From: Ryuthela nishihirai
Taxonomy: Eukaryota > Arthropoda > Arachnida > Araneae > Heptathelidae
Direction: 5' to 3'
NCBI GenBank assembly: GCA_038380435.1
Contig: JAWZYU010000019.1
Coordinates: 24,639,801-24,703,800 of the forward strand
Length of the DNA: 64,000 nt
A model generated the notes under the pieces. It was not told where the DNA came from. It did no database searches and saw only the letters and a program-made list of their open reading frames with translations. Shown here in pieces: positions 1 to 10,930 of the stretch (the first letter of the stretch is position 1; each line of letters opens with the position of its first letter). Both the position numbers and the translations under genes were made by a program.

Positions 1-786
1 TCAAAAATCTATTCGATTAAAAAAATATGGTTTAATCTATAGTCAATTTGTTAAAATACCACTTGATGTAAATTTTGCGAAAAATATCTGTTTTTAACAA
101 CTAACATTCGAAAAGAATTTCCAGAAAACTGTAAAGTGTAATCGTAATATCCGAACGGATATGTGCGAGGTAACGAGATACAAGTGTTTAGTAAGACGAC
201 TGTACTTATATTCGTATGATATGATTTTTCAAATGATCCTGTAATCATAAATAACAAGGACTGTCTTTGGGTCATGTGACGGATGTGTAGTGGGAAAAAT
301 CCTGCTTTTTATTCAGCTAGAAGAGAGGATATTCATCAATGAAATTTTTAAGGGAATGGTGAGATGGAGAAATATCGCATCTTCCACTGAAATGGGATTT
401 TGAATTCACGCTGTGGAAATGAAGGAGGTATTAAGTGTATATAAATGTGGAGGAATTAATATCGAATTATGTCGGTTAATATTTAATGACATACATGAGG
501 TCCAGTTAAAAATTAAAGTTTAAAAATATCCACACAGAAAAAATGCTTTGGCTTTGAAATTATATCGAATAATGAAATGCTCTGTGAAATCATACACCTG
601 ACGATCTTCGAGAAATATTTCAGTTTTCTGAATTGCTAAATGAGATTGTCTCCGTATTTTGCAACTGTGTTTTTTTTTCAGCACAATGCAAATAGCCATG
701 TACATCGGCAGCCTACGAAATGTTCCCAGGACAGTCAACCTCAATGGCTCTGCATAGATTTCTCACATCCACATAGAAACGTGTCA
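1..786. other. AT-rich stretch without recognisable gene
   Basis: No coding similarity, repeat family or RNA gene is visible here. Short open frames lack any recognisable motif. Positions 775-786 are the left target-site duplication of the SINE that follows. Confidence 0.5.
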
Positions 787-1154
787 GGGACAGGAGGTGG
801 CTCAGTCGGTAGCGCGCCAGTCAGGTCGAGTTCCAGGTGGGTCAGCATTGAGATTTATCTCCGCAAAATTCCCCGCCCTGCCCATGGTCAGTAGGGGGCA
901 CCGATGGGCTTGGAAAGGCCGCTGTCCTTCGGATGGGACGTTAAGCCGCGTCGCCGTGTGCGGGAGAGCCCTACCCTGTGCACGTTCAAGAACACACTGG
1001 ACGGTCTTGACGGGAGGCTACCATCTATCTCCCAACAGCTTTTCCAGTGGGTCCCCTCCCCCAACCTTCTCTAAGCCTCCGGGGTCCATGTGACCTGGCC
1101 ATTTAGCCCATGGTGTGCAAAAAAGTGCCGCTCAGAAGTAAAACAACCCAACCC
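787..1154 (+). mobile_element. SINE-A, complete copy with target-site duplication
   Basis: Non-autonomous, tRNA-headed retroposon. The head has a pol III A-box-like tggctcagtcgg. The B-box is partly lost here and is clearer in sister copies as ggttcgagtccc. The body carries the conserved gatgggacgttaagccg and ccctgtgcacgtt segments. The 3' end reads gtaaaacaacccaaccc. The insertion is flanked by agaaacgtgtca (775-786) and agaaacgtatca (1155-1166), a 12-bp duplication with one mismatch. The central part recalls conserved SINE core domains known from several animals, but that is an impression and not an alignment. Confidence 0.85.
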
Positions 1155-1333
1155 AGAAACGTATCATAACCTCATCTTAACTCTATGGTCAGCATTATGG
1201 GAGACGAAGACTTGGAAACCATTTCCAGCAAATTCTGGGTGACAGGTGTCTTTGGTTGTCATGTACCATTCATGACGACGGAATATTTGGCTAGAGTCAC
1301 CTGCTGTCACTATAAAGGGACACCTCTCGTGCA

Positions 1334-2218
1334 TCTGCTGTCAGGCCAGACAATGCCAATTATGCTATGCTCCAAAATCTCTCACCATCGAGTAAGTATC
1401 GGCTGCTCCATCTTTTCAGTCGCACTTTTCTCGAGGAGCAGTTTCCGGACTCCTGGCGGGAGGCCATCGTCTTGGCCTTCCCAAAGCCAGGAGAGGATTC
1501 CAAGTTTACTTCCAATTATCGTCCCATTGCGTTGACGAGCTGCATGTACAAGGTGTTGGATAGAATGGTAAATGCGAGACTCATCTGGTATTTAGAACAC
1601 CACAACCTTCATTCCAACACCCAGTGTGGCTTTCACAGGCAAAGGTCAACACTTGACCATTTGTTACGCCTCGAACCGGCTATCATAAATTCATTTTTAG
1701 GTAGAGAGTCCTGGTGTCAATTTTCTTCAACATCGAAAAACCATACGACACGGCTTGGAGATTCGGCATTCTACGTGACAACCATAGATTCGGCTTGAGA
1801 GGTCACATGCCGAACTTCATCTCCAACTTCTTATCGGCACCTTCTTTTTGTATCCGTGTCGGCAACACTCTGTCATGATCTTACCCCCAAGAACAGGGGG
1901 GTGCTACAAGGCTGCGTTCTGAGTTTTACGCTTTCCGCTGTCAAGATTAATTCTATTACTAGACAACTTCCTCCATCAGTAGGCAATGCCCTCTATGTTG
2001 ACGATTTTAGCATATTTTGCTCTTCGTCCGGCATGAACGTCATTGAAAGACAACTGCAAATTCCCCTGAACAATCTTTCGGTTTTGGCGACAGCAAACTG
2101 GTTTTGGTTCTCCCCACAGAAGACTGCTTGTGTGCACTTTTGCCACAAGCGTAATCTTCACCTGGATCCCGAGCTGCGGCTCGGGGGTACCATCATTTCA
2201 GTTGTGGCAGAGATCTAG
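1334..2218 (+). pseudogene. Reverse transcriptase domain, broken
   Basis: A first block holds the PDNANYAML, FPDSWREAIVLAFPKPG, NYRPIALTSC and QCGFHRQRSTLDHL motifs of non-LTR reverse transcriptases. It stops at about 1798. A second block, from about 1856, holds GVLQGCVLS and the catalytic box YVDDFSIF, and ends at 2218. The Asp pair of the active site is kept. The FxxxxxAFD motif between the blocks is lost to frameshift. The enzyme would have copied element RNA onto nicked chromosomal DNA. In its present state it cannot make a full protein. Confidence 0.75.
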
Positions 2219-2404
2219 TTTCTCGGTCTCATATTCGATTGGAAATTTACCTTTTTACCACACATACGTCATCTCAGGTCCAAGTGCACTTGGGCACTGA
2301 ACATCGTCAAGGTCCTCTCCTCTCTCTCCTGGGGAGCTGACCGATGTTTTCTGCTGCGCCTATACCATGCACTTATCCAATCGAAACTGGACTACGGATC
2401 CTAG

Positions 2405-3500
2405 GTGTACGACTCCGTCCGGGATTCAGTGGTGAAGGTGCTGGACCCCCTCCAACATCAGGCCCTCCATGTTTACATGGGAGCCTTCCGCACCTCACCG
2501 GTCCAGAGTCTCTACATTGAAACCGACGACTGTCTTTATCTCTTTGCTGTCAGCAGTTGTCCCTACAATATGCGTCTAAATTGCGATCCCTGCCTGGCCA
2601 TCCCACTTCGGACTACTTTTTCAATCCCAAGTGGGAAATGCTTTACACTAATCGGCCGACTGCCATTCGTCAATTTGGTTTGGGAGTCCGAGGCTACCTC
2701 AGAGACATCAACACCAGTCTCGATAGTGCTGCACAGTCGACAGCCGAGCCACTTACACCATGGCTCCCTGTTTCCCCTTCCTGTGATTTTTCCCTGTGCA
2801 GGACAGGGAATGCATTTACACCCAACTGTGTGTACCGGCAACTCTTTGCCAACCATCGTGCTGAGTACCCGGACATGTTGCCTGTCTTCACAGATGGCTC
2901 GACGTCCGGCTCATCAGTGGGATCAGCCAAGGTCTGCTGTGATGTAATCATTGTAGACCAGATACCACTTCAGTGTTCCATCTACACTGCAGAGTTAAAC
3001 GCTATCGGTCTCGCCTTGGACCATGTGTCGGCTAAGCATCATCGTCGGTGTGTGCTTTTACACTGACTCAGTTAGCTCGCTACAGGCTTTGATCTCAGTG
3101 AGGCATCGGCTTCAGCCAGTTCTTTCTAAGATCCGCCAGCAGCTCCATCGTCTTGCAGCCACAACCACCATCCATTTCTGTTGGGTCATGTCGAAATCAG
3201 GGGCAACGACTTGGCAGATGCTGTTGTCTGGTCATCCATGCCCTTATCCGATTCTCTGTTGCTAGTTTCATATCTGGATTTCCGGCAACGTTTTAAAATC
3301 GAGCTCCGGGCACAGTGGCAGAGATCTTGGTCAAAACAACTTACGAACGAACTCTTTGAGATCAAACCTATCATCAAATCATGGCAGTCTTGATACCGCA
3401 GGAATCGCAAGGAGGAAATTGTATTTGCTCGGCTCTGCTTAGGTCATTCGTTTCTTCTACGGGTGGACGACGAACCTAAGTGTTTGTTTTGCGACACCAT
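2405..3500 (+). pseudogene. LINE RNase H domain and Cys tail, frameshifted
   Basis: RNase H would remove element RNA during second-strand synthesis. The four acidic positions can be followed across two frames: VFTDGS and AELNAIGLAL (frame starting at 2557), then FYTDSVSSLQAL (frame starting at 3023), then SHVEIRGNDLADAV (from about 3180). About 50 residues later come FARLCLGHSFLL and KCLFCDT, the start of the C-terminal zinc-knuckle region seen in RNase H LINEs. The frame breaks at about 3060, 3200 and 3390 show long decay. Confidence 0.7.
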
Positions 3501-3950
3501 TTTAACAATCAAACGTATTTTAATCTCACGTCCCGCTTTTATCTTCGAAAGACATGTTTTTTAACTTTCATAATTTTATGTCTGAGCCCCTTATACTCGG
3601 ACATCTGTTATATGATCATTGTTGTTTTAGCTCTGCATTTAAATTTTTACAATAGACTCGCTATTTTATTCGGCTATAATTTTACTCCAATGTTTTTTTT
3701 CTATGTTTAACCCAGGTCGCTTACATCTGGATTACTTGTATATTTATAACATATTCATACATTTGTTTCTTGTTGTCGACTATGTTTCCTTTTATTCTTT
3801 TAGAATTTATGTATGAGTTTGTAGTTTATTTTAAATATTTGGTTGAGGGTTCTGTGACTTTTTTATCATATTTGGACATATATTTGGCGGATGATAGACT
3901 TAGATGCTAACGAGCCATTAAACCCAAAACAACCAACCAACCAATCTTTT

Positions 3951-4014
3951 TTCCCTATTATTGTTCATTATAAATCTAGGAATAGAATGAAAAATTAAAA
4001 ATCGTCTAACTCGA
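3951..4014. other. Short AT-rich spacer
   Basis: Sequence between the LINE tail and the dispersed repeat. Nothing recognised. Confidence 0.4.
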
Positions 4015-4640
4015 AAACTATCCCTCATATATAAAAAAAACATCTAAGCACAGATCTGAAGTCTGCACTAAAACACCTTTAAGAATCACACAACTCGTAC
4101 TTAGAAAAAATATTTTTTTTGTAGAACAATGTAATTAATCGTGTAATCAAATGGGCCTAATTATGAATATTTTGTAATTTACTATGTTGTTTACTTCAGT
4201 TTTATTTTTGATAATCATTATCTAATAAGAAACTAATAAATGAATTGTTCGCTCTATTTCACAGTAAGTTTTCATTGAATTGCAATCTAGATCATATCCA
4301 ATGGATACGTTATATGGAAAATCCATACTGACTGCCAAGGTGTCGGTTATATTCAAAGTAAGAAAATTTTTGCAATATTGGTAACCTGGGCTTATTAATT
4401 AAGAAATCTAAATTTAAAAAAGGAAAGTTTATTTCCAGAAGCTTTAGTGAATGTTACTCTTTTAATTCCATATAAAATAGTAAGAGTCAATTTTCTAAAC
4501 AAGGAAACTTATTGTTTCCATGGTTGCGTGTTTTTTTTATTTCCTTAGACAAAAATCACCTAAGTGGATAAAAAAAACACTGGCGCCCAGGGGTGAATCC
4601 AAGGGGTCCAAAGGGACCATCCCGCACCATTTGAGAATTC
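4015..4640 (+). repeat. Unclassified dispersed repeat DR-A, copy 1
   Basis: Matches 36000-36690 over more than 500 bp in the same orientation, with substitutions and small gaps. Shared anchors are gtgtaattaat, ctgtttactt-like runs, ggtgtcggttatat, ttagtgaatgt, ttctaaacaaggaa, ggtttccatggtt-like runs and cccaggggcgaa-like runs. It has no long reading frame and no obvious inverted ends. The second copy directly follows a broken transposon gene, which hints that DR-A is a transposon's non-coding end. Confidence 0.7.
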
Positions 4641-4724
4641 TGTTAATGGTAATTGACTGGAGAAAATATTATTACTCTTATGAAGTTTTCATTCATTTTT
4701 AAAGATCTCTGTCAAGATCGCTCT

Positions 4725-4975
4725 TTGTTAGTAATAAAGTATTACAAGAAAAGTCCTGTAGACAAGGAACACTTGAAATAATGAGTTGAAAAAATTGGTT
4801 TTCCTGATAGGGATTCGAACCCAGGTCTCCCAGAACATGCCGAGAGTCTTAAGGACTTTATTACGGAATAGCTTATATAACGCTGTGAGCGTGAGTGACA
4901 ATATTATTACCATCAAAAATGTGGCTGCTTGGCTGCCCAACGGCTGATAACAGATGGCGCCACTGGTGACTCAAC
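4725..4975 (-). mobile_element. SINE-C, tRNA-headed, old copy
   Basis: Read on the minus strand, the B-box-like core is ctgggttcgaatccc (about 4810). It is preceded by ctcggcatg and followed by a tail ending in ttatttcaagtg. The same head and tail occur on the plus strand at 5028-5150. agatggcgccact lies at 4952-4964, a motif that recurs beside other SINE-C copies. It is not a tRNA gene because no acceptor stem forms. Confidence 0.55.
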
Positions 4976-5027
4976 AGGAAGACGTATAAGTGACTTAGTT
5001 GAAGAACTGGTCAGTTCCTCGGGGGTG

Positions 5028-5150
5028 TAGCGGTTGAGACGTCTGGCATGCTTCTGGGAAACCTGGGTTCGAATCCCAGTCAGGACGACTAATATTGTTT
5101 GAACTAATTATTTCAAGTGTTCGCCCTTATTCATTTGAGAGATCTGTTAG
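5028..5150 (+). mobile_element. SINE-C, plus-strand copy
   Basis: gtgtagcggttgagac resembles an A-box region and cctgggttcgaatcccag is a near-perfect B-box/T-arm. It continues into gtcaggacgact and a tail ending ttatttcaagtg. It lies head to head with the minus-strand copy 200 bp to the left, so the two could fold back on each other. Confidence 0.6.
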
Positions 5151-5269
5151 CCGAATATCCCTATTGAATCTTAGTCACACAGTAGTTATCGTATTCAATA
5201 ATAAACCACCAACTCTGTATCTCTCAACTAAATATCTCGTTTAATGAACAACACTTCACGTTTGAATGA

Positions 5270-5445
5270 AAAATAGATAAATAACCCCTCAAACAGCTGC
5301 TTGCCACAGAGGTCTGACAGGAGCTTGTCAGTTTAATACGCCATAGTAGAAGATCTTAGAGGATGGCGAGAACTCAGAAGAAAAACGACATAACCATCCA
5401 TGCCATTATCCGAGGCTAGAACCGAGCTACATATATATTTCATAA
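5270..5445 (-). mobile_element. SINE-B, degenerate copy
   Basis: Matches the SINE-B copy at 39591-39798 in the same orientation. Shared runs include cagctgcttgccacagagg, tctgacaggagc and gccatagtagaagatct. The tRNA-like head (right side, near 5410-5440) is eroded, with ggctagaaccg in place of ggctcgaaccc. Confidence 0.65.
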
Positions 5446-5507
5446 GGGCGCAGCTTTAATCCACTGCCCTACTGAGAATATCCAGTAATACAGTCCCTGA
5501 TTGCTGC

Positions 5508-6030
5508 CGAGACTATTAAGAATCTAAGGAGAGTGTGGAGAAATAGGTTTAAACATCTAAAGACTAATATTAGACTGTATAATAGTTTGGTTCTCTCTAG
5601 GGTTAGTTATGGTAGTGAAACTTGACCACTTATAAACAAGTCTACAGGACACTTGATGTTTTTGATTCTATTATATATGAATCTTGGGCATTAGGTGGTT
5701 CAACTTTGTAAGTAATGATGACGTTAGGCAAAGGAGCGGCAACCTCATTTGAGCAGCATATTGTGCAGAGAAAGACTCCTTTGTTTGACCATTGGACCCG
5801 TATGGATAATTGTCGATTAACCAATAGAGTTATGAACAGTTTGCCTAAAGGCCTCAGAAAGAGGGGGAAGATCTAGAATGCGGTGGGCAGACAAAATCAA
5901 ACAGGACCTTTGTTAGAATTCATTTACAGTGGCCAGATGCAGTAGATGTAGCTCAGGACATATGCTGGAGAACTTAACTGAGTTCTCTTGTTGGACCTTC
6001 GTAACCCATGGCTGCTTGAGGATGATGATG
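5508..6030 (+). mobile_element. RTE LINE copy A, 3' fragment, degenerate
   Basis: Corresponds to the last 170 or so codons of the RTE reverse transcriptase frame seen intact in the neighbouring minus-strand copy. Recognisable pieces are aattaggtttaaacatctaaag-like DNA for the RNRRIHLKTK region and ggtagtgaaacttg for the YGSET region, which is followed by a stop. It ends in acccatggctgcttgagg and a short (gat)n run at 6018-6029. It stands tail to tail with copy B. Confidence 0.75.
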
Positions 6031-6240
6031 ATGGACGACGCTATGGAAAAAGAAATCAACAGCTGAATTGTTATTGGAAATTTCGAAAAATTTCCAATTG
6101 TGAAATTCCTAAGATATAAGGAGTATAATTAACTCTTCCCAACACATGGGAAATTTTTCATAATTATACTTAAAATTTCTAGAAATTATCTACCAGTACT
6201 TTTATAATTCAAATTATTATAAATAAGTTTTTCGTTTAAT

Positions 6241-8599
6241 CATCATCATCATCATCATCATCCTCAAGCAGCCATGGGCTACGGAGGTCCAACCAGACCA
6301 CGCAGTTTACTTCTCCAAGCATATCTGTCCTGAGCTACATCTGCTGCATCCGGCCACTGCACACCAATTCTAACAAGGTCCTGTTTGACATTGTCTGCCC
6401 ACCGCATCCTAGGTCTCCCCCTCCTTCTGAAGCCTCTAGGCACACTGTTCATAACCCTATTCGCCAATCTATAATTATCCATACGGGCAACATGGCCAAA
6501 CCAGCGGAGTCTCTCTCTGCACAATATGCTGCTTAAAGGAGGTTGCAGACTCCTTTGCCTAACCTCATCATTAGTTACAAAGTTAAACCACCTAATACCC
6601 AAGATACTGCGTAAGCATCTAGAATCAAAAGCATCTAGTTTCCTGTTATCTTGTTTACACAGCGTCCAAGTTTCACTACCATAACTAACCCTAGAAAGAA
6701 CCAAACTATTATACAGTCTAATTTTAGTCTTTAGGTGTATACGCCTATTTCTCCACAATCTCCATAGATTCTTAAAAGTCCCGGCAGCAATACCTATTCG
6801 TCTGTTAATCTCATGCCGCACATCACCAATATCAGTTACATAGCTCCCAAGATAATTAAACTGTGACACCTGCTCAAGACTGCAACCATTCAGATTAACT
6901 GAATCACAACCTGCCTGACCAATTTTCATCACTTTAGTTTTCTCTCTGTTTATAACCAAACCTACTGTACTCCCAGTCTCATCAACAGTTCGAATGAAAG
7001 AGTTCATCTCATCAACATCATTTGCCAAAAGGGCTAAATCATCAGCATAATCTAAATCAGAAATTTTCGTATCTCCAGCCCATTTAAGGCCAAAAGCTTT
7101 CCCTTGAAGTGAATTTCGCATAACATAATCAACAACCAAACTAAAGAGAAAAGGAGACAAAATGCACCCTTGTCGAACACCAGAAGTAATGCTAAACCAA
7201 TTGCTACAAGACTTACCAACTCTCACATATGACTCAGTGTTATTATAGAGAGCTTTCATTATGTTAACTAACTTGTCTGGTATACCATATGATCTCACAA
7301 TCAACCACAAATTATGACGATCAACAGAGTCGAAAGCCTTTTTGAAATCAACAAAGCTAGCAACCAAAGGTTTCTGAAACTCTAAACATTTCTCAAGAAT
7401 CTGCCTAAGTGAAAATATCTGATCTACACATCCCCTACCACTTCTGAATCCACATTGCTCATCACGCAATTGCCTGTCAACCAGATTCTTAATTCTATTA
7501 AGCACAATCATGGAAAGAACTTTACCTGGAACAGAGAGTAGGCTGATACCCCTATAGTTATCACAAGAACTGCGATCACCTTTTTTGAAAATAGGGATAA
7601 TAATAGCTCTGGTAAAATCTTTAGGAACCATGCCTTTATCATAAAAGTTATTCAAAATTTCAGTCATCCAAGTGATAACCAAAACATTCCCAGCTCTGAG
7701 CATTTCTGTAGTAATTTCATCTACCCCTGGAGATTTATGAAGTTTCAGTTTAGAGATAGCCAAACTAACTTCAGATTGTGTTATAGGGCCAACATTAAAG
7801 CTGCCAATGCATCTATCATCATTACAAACAATGGGAGTAGAACTAACCACATTGTTTAGAACATCACTGAAATGCTCAGCCCACCTAGCCATGAGAGAAT
7901 CCTCACCTTCTATAACCTTACCTTGTTTATCCTTCAATCCCTGTATGCCTGTCCGTTTTCTACCACATAAAACATTAACTATCTGGTACAGCTCTCTGCT
8001 GTTGTGCTGCCTAACCGCTTCCTCAGCTTTGTCAGCCAAGCTATCAAGCCAAAGATTTTTATCAGTAGCTAACTGATCCTTTACACGTTTATTAAGCTCT
8101 CTGTAATCTTTTCTATTAGGACTAGTAGGGTACTGATTAAGGACATTCCGGCAATTCCTTCTTTTTGAAATAAGCTCAATTGCCTTGTCACTTAAATAAT
8201 TCTGCCTCCTCTGCTCCTTTTTTCCTAAAAGAGTACTGTTAGTTTCCAAAAAAGCCTGTTTAAAATGGCCCCATTCTTCCTCAACTTCAGTATTAAGCAA
8301 ACCATGACCGTCATAATGACTAAGTAACCTATCATGGTAAGCTTTAGCTATAACTGGGTCATTCAGAGCTTCAGTATTAAAGGTAAATTTTTTAACTCTA
8401 GCACAACACTTTTTAAGTTTAAGTTGCAAGACACTTTTAACAAGATAATGGTCAGATCCAATTTCAGCTCCCCTATACGCCCTGGTATTTCTAACAGAAC
8501 TAGCCCATTTGCTGTTAATTAATATATAATCAATCATATTCCTATGCAGCCCATCAGGTGAAACCCATGTGTATTTATGTATGTCGCGGTGTTTGTAAC
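6241..8599 (-). mobile_element. RTE LINE copy B, 5'-truncated, coding frame intact
   Basis: Read on the minus strand, the element ends with ccatggctgcttgagg and then a (gat)n microsatellite (6241-6262), the usual RTE 3' structure. The left-hand part of the gene is missing: similarity to copy C stops abruptly at 8599 inside the endonuclease, as expected when target-primed reverse transcription aborts. The lack of stops over 2.3 kb says this is the youngest copy in the window. Confidence 0.9.
6279..8599 (-). CDS. RTE endonuclease/reverse transcriptase, N-terminally truncated
   Basis: The open frame runs from the truncation point to TAG-free DNA ending at 6279. Its first Met is at 8537, giving 752 residues, but homologous codons continue upstream to 8597, so that Met is not the native start. 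Residues 27-30 are GSDH, the last catalytic motif of the apurinic endonuclease. A linker of about 250 residues follows. The reverse transcriptase spans about 300-590 with FVDFKKAFDSVD (395-406), GVRQGCILSPFLF (453-465) and catalytic YADD (497-500). The C-terminus has the RTE-type RWFGHVARM (678-686) and RGRPRMRWADNVKQD (706-720). The enzyme would prime DNA synthesis at a nicked target. Without its endonuclease core it could at best act in trans. Confidence 0.85.
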
Positions 8600-9565
8600 C
8601 CTAAATGAAATTTAATAACGTGTTATAAAATTCTGTCTGCATTCGCTGTATATTTTGTATATTATTGAAATTTATAATTTCGCAAGGAATTGTGATAGCG
8701 CTAGGTCTTACCTCAAGAATACTGCTTTATCTGGCATTCCGAAATATTAATAGCACCTGGGAGTTGTTTATCAATAATTCTTTAAAAGAAATTGGAAAAT
8801 TAATTTCTAAAGGCTTTAGAGAAAGAGATCATAATTGACTGTACTGTCACAAGGAAATATTTGCATGGAGAACAAACAATTACCTTTGCTGTAGGAGTTG
8901 AAAATCAGGACAAAGTTCAAACTTGAGAAAATGGTCAAGGCTCTATAAGTACCTAAGCCTCTTTTACTTCTGTTTACATTCATGGTCGATGAACATTTTT
9001 GGCAGAATCGATGTTAAGGTCTTTATACAAGTTACTCTCTTTATGAACCATGGTGGCGATGCAACAGTTCTAAATGTTTTGTTTTGAAAGGTTTAGAGCC
9101 ATGAGATGGTCGTACCTTTTATACAGCTCCAAACCTGGCAGGCACACATAATAATCGGTCAGAAGATCATTTTGGAAAATAAAAACTTGTTGTCTATAGA
9201 AAGTTTCCAGTTCCTTCCAAGTTGTATTTAGGCGGCATTTAACGATTTGTGCTTTACTCAAAACATTTTTCACATGTTTTAGTAACTGTTGCTCTCTGAA
9301 ATAGAAATATAGACAGTACGTAATAAGACATACAGGATTTCAGTAAGGGTTAGATTTGAATGGGATTAAAATAAGTGATAAAATGTGAAGTTAACTCTGA
9401 CTTATATCAATAATTTGTTTGAAGTGAAGTGTCAAAATCTTTAAGCCATCCAGATAAAATCATTCATATTTATTAAACAGTTTATTAGCATTAGTTTATA
9501 AAAATTGCACTCTATAACTGTTTAACATAATTAAAAGTCCCTAAAAGGGATAGTAATTTCATATT
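8600..9565. other. AT-rich stretch without recognised feature
   Basis: Open frames here (for example minus strand 9273-9070) show no family motif. No repeat shared with the rest of the window was seen. Confidence 0.4.
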
Positions 9566-9728
9566 CGCAGGTTCAAGTCCCAACTGAACATGCGCTGAGA
9601 ATTTATATGCTAATCCCTGTTCGGCTTTCGGTGGAAAGGCAAACACCGAAGGGCTTGGAAAGGCACCTGTCCGTCTAATCTAACGTTACACTGAGGCTCA
9701 ATATCCAGGAGAGCCATACTCTGTTAAC
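9566..9728 (+). mobile_element. SINE-A-related fragment, diverged head
   Basis: Begins with a B-box-like caggttcaagtccc, then gctgagaatttat, gggcttggaaagg and ccaggagagccatactctgt. These are diverged equivalents of the SINE-A body. A similar variant occurs at 12795-13105, so this may be a subfamily and not only decay. Confidence 0.6.
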
Positions 9729-9730
9729 CT

Positions 9731-9921
9731 TAGTTGTGTTGTTTTACCTCTGGGTGGCATTTTTTGCACACATTGAGCTAAATGGCCAGGTCACAAGGAC
9801 TCCGAAGCCTCAGAGAACATTGGGCTGTTCGGAGACAGCTGGAAGCATCCCGTCAAGGCCATCCAGGACGTTCTTTAAAGTGCACAGGGTATGGCTCTCT
9901 CTTGCACACAGGGCCACGGCA
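9731..9921 (-). mobile_element. SINE-A 3' half, reversed
   Basis: On the plus strand it starts gttgttttacctctgg and runs back to gcacagggtatggctctc and gggccacggc, the reverse complement of the SINE-A tail and central part. It abuts a forward SINE-A fragment, making an inverted pair. Confidence 0.75.
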
Positions 9922-10088
9922 CCTTAAAGAACACGCAGGATGGCCTTGCGGGAAGTTATCTGTCTCCCAACAGCTGTCCAATGGGTCCCCTCCCCCAAAA
10001 TTCTCTGAGTCTTCGGGTCCTTGTGACCTGGTCATTTAGCCCATTTTGTGCAAAAAAAAGTGCTGTTTAGAGCTAAAACAACCCAACG
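9922..10088 (+). mobile_element. SINE-A 3' half, forward
   Basis: Runs from ttaaagaacacgcaggatgg through ctcccaacagctg and ggtccttgtgacctgg to taaaacaaccca. It pairs with the reversed fragment immediately to its left. Confidence 0.75.
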
Positions 10089-10256
10089 TTAAAGAACACG
10101 CTGGATTTCCTTGACGGGAGGCTACGATCTGCCTCCAAACAACTCTCCGGTGGTTCCCCTCCCACAACCTTCTACGAACCTACCGTCCTTGTGACCTGGC
10201 CGTTTAGTCCAGTGTGCAAAAGAGAGCTGCTCAGAGTTAAAACAACCCAATCTAAC
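10089..10256 (+). mobile_element. SINE-A 3' half, second forward copy
   Basis: Starts again with cgttaaagaacacgctgg directly after the preceding tail and ends gttaaaacaacccaatc. The 3' half is therefore duplicated head to tail without another 5' head. Confidence 0.75.
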
Positions 10257-10714
10257 CGAGGAATTAGTATTGTGGAGAGATTTTTTCGTGAGTTTCCCAA
10301 TTACTAGGATATTCCATTGGATAGCAAATGTTAAAAGGATACTCTATATGGAATTAAATTTTATAGTTGCTTTTTAGAACAATTTTTAACGTCGGATATA
10401 TACTATGGGGATAATATAAAATTATTCAGAGATACCTGTTTTATATTTCAAGTAGGTAAACAAGTTCGAGATTTCTAAATAATATGACAGGACTTTCGTA
10501 GATGGGGGTACAGGATCGTACCCCCCCCCCCCTCGGGGTAGTTTCCTGTACTCACATGTATATAATAATTTTGCATCACCTGGTTTCATTGAACAAAATA
10601 TCCAGTTTTTTTAATTAAAATATTTTTAATAGTGTTTTTAATTATCCATACTGTATTATTTATTAAAAATAATAGTTTTAATAATTTTATTACATTTAAT
10701 AAATTTTAATTTAA
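10257..10714. other. AT-rich spacer with a C tract
   Basis: Holds a run of C bases at about 10520-10532 and AT-rich DNA otherwise. No gene seen. Confidence 0.4.
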
Positions 10715-10930
10715 CCTCTGGGTGGTTCTTTTGCCCACATATTTATTTAAATGGCCAGGACACAAGGACCCCTAAGATTTAGAGGAAGTTGGGAAATGGG
10801 CCCACCGAAAACAGCTGTTAGCAGACGGATTGTTGTTCTCATCAAGGCATCTAGGTTCTTCTTTAACCTGTACTAAGGTATGGATATTCTGCACATGGGG
10901 CCACGGCTTAACGTCCCATTCGAAGGACGG
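10715..10930 (-). mobile_element. SINE-A fragment, reversed, old
   Basis: aatggccaggacacaagg, caccgaaaacagctgtta, ggggccacggcttaacgt and cattcgaaggacgg match the reverse complement of SINE-A from tail to centre, with many changes. A further scrap, gacggcttaacatccc, lies near 10990. Confidence 0.65.

Larger units (their letters stand above)
1200..3950 (+). mobile_element. I/Jockey-like LINE with RNase H, degenerate, 5'-truncated
   Basis: Non-LTR retrotransposon remnant with domains in the order reverse transcriptase, RNase H and a Cys-rich tail. The endonuclease end is missing. The reading frame changes several times, so the copy is dead. It closes with ccattaaacccaaaacaacc followed by repeats of aacc at about 3920-3950, a typical short-repeat LINE tail. 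GC content is clearly higher than in the AT-rich DNA that follows. Clade placement (I/Jockey group) is inferred from the presence of RNase H and the general appearance of the reverse transcriptase. Confidence 0.8.

Noticed and set aside
7807..8522. Plus-strand open frames inside LINE copy B
   Set aside because: They are antisense shadows of the reverse transcriptase frame.
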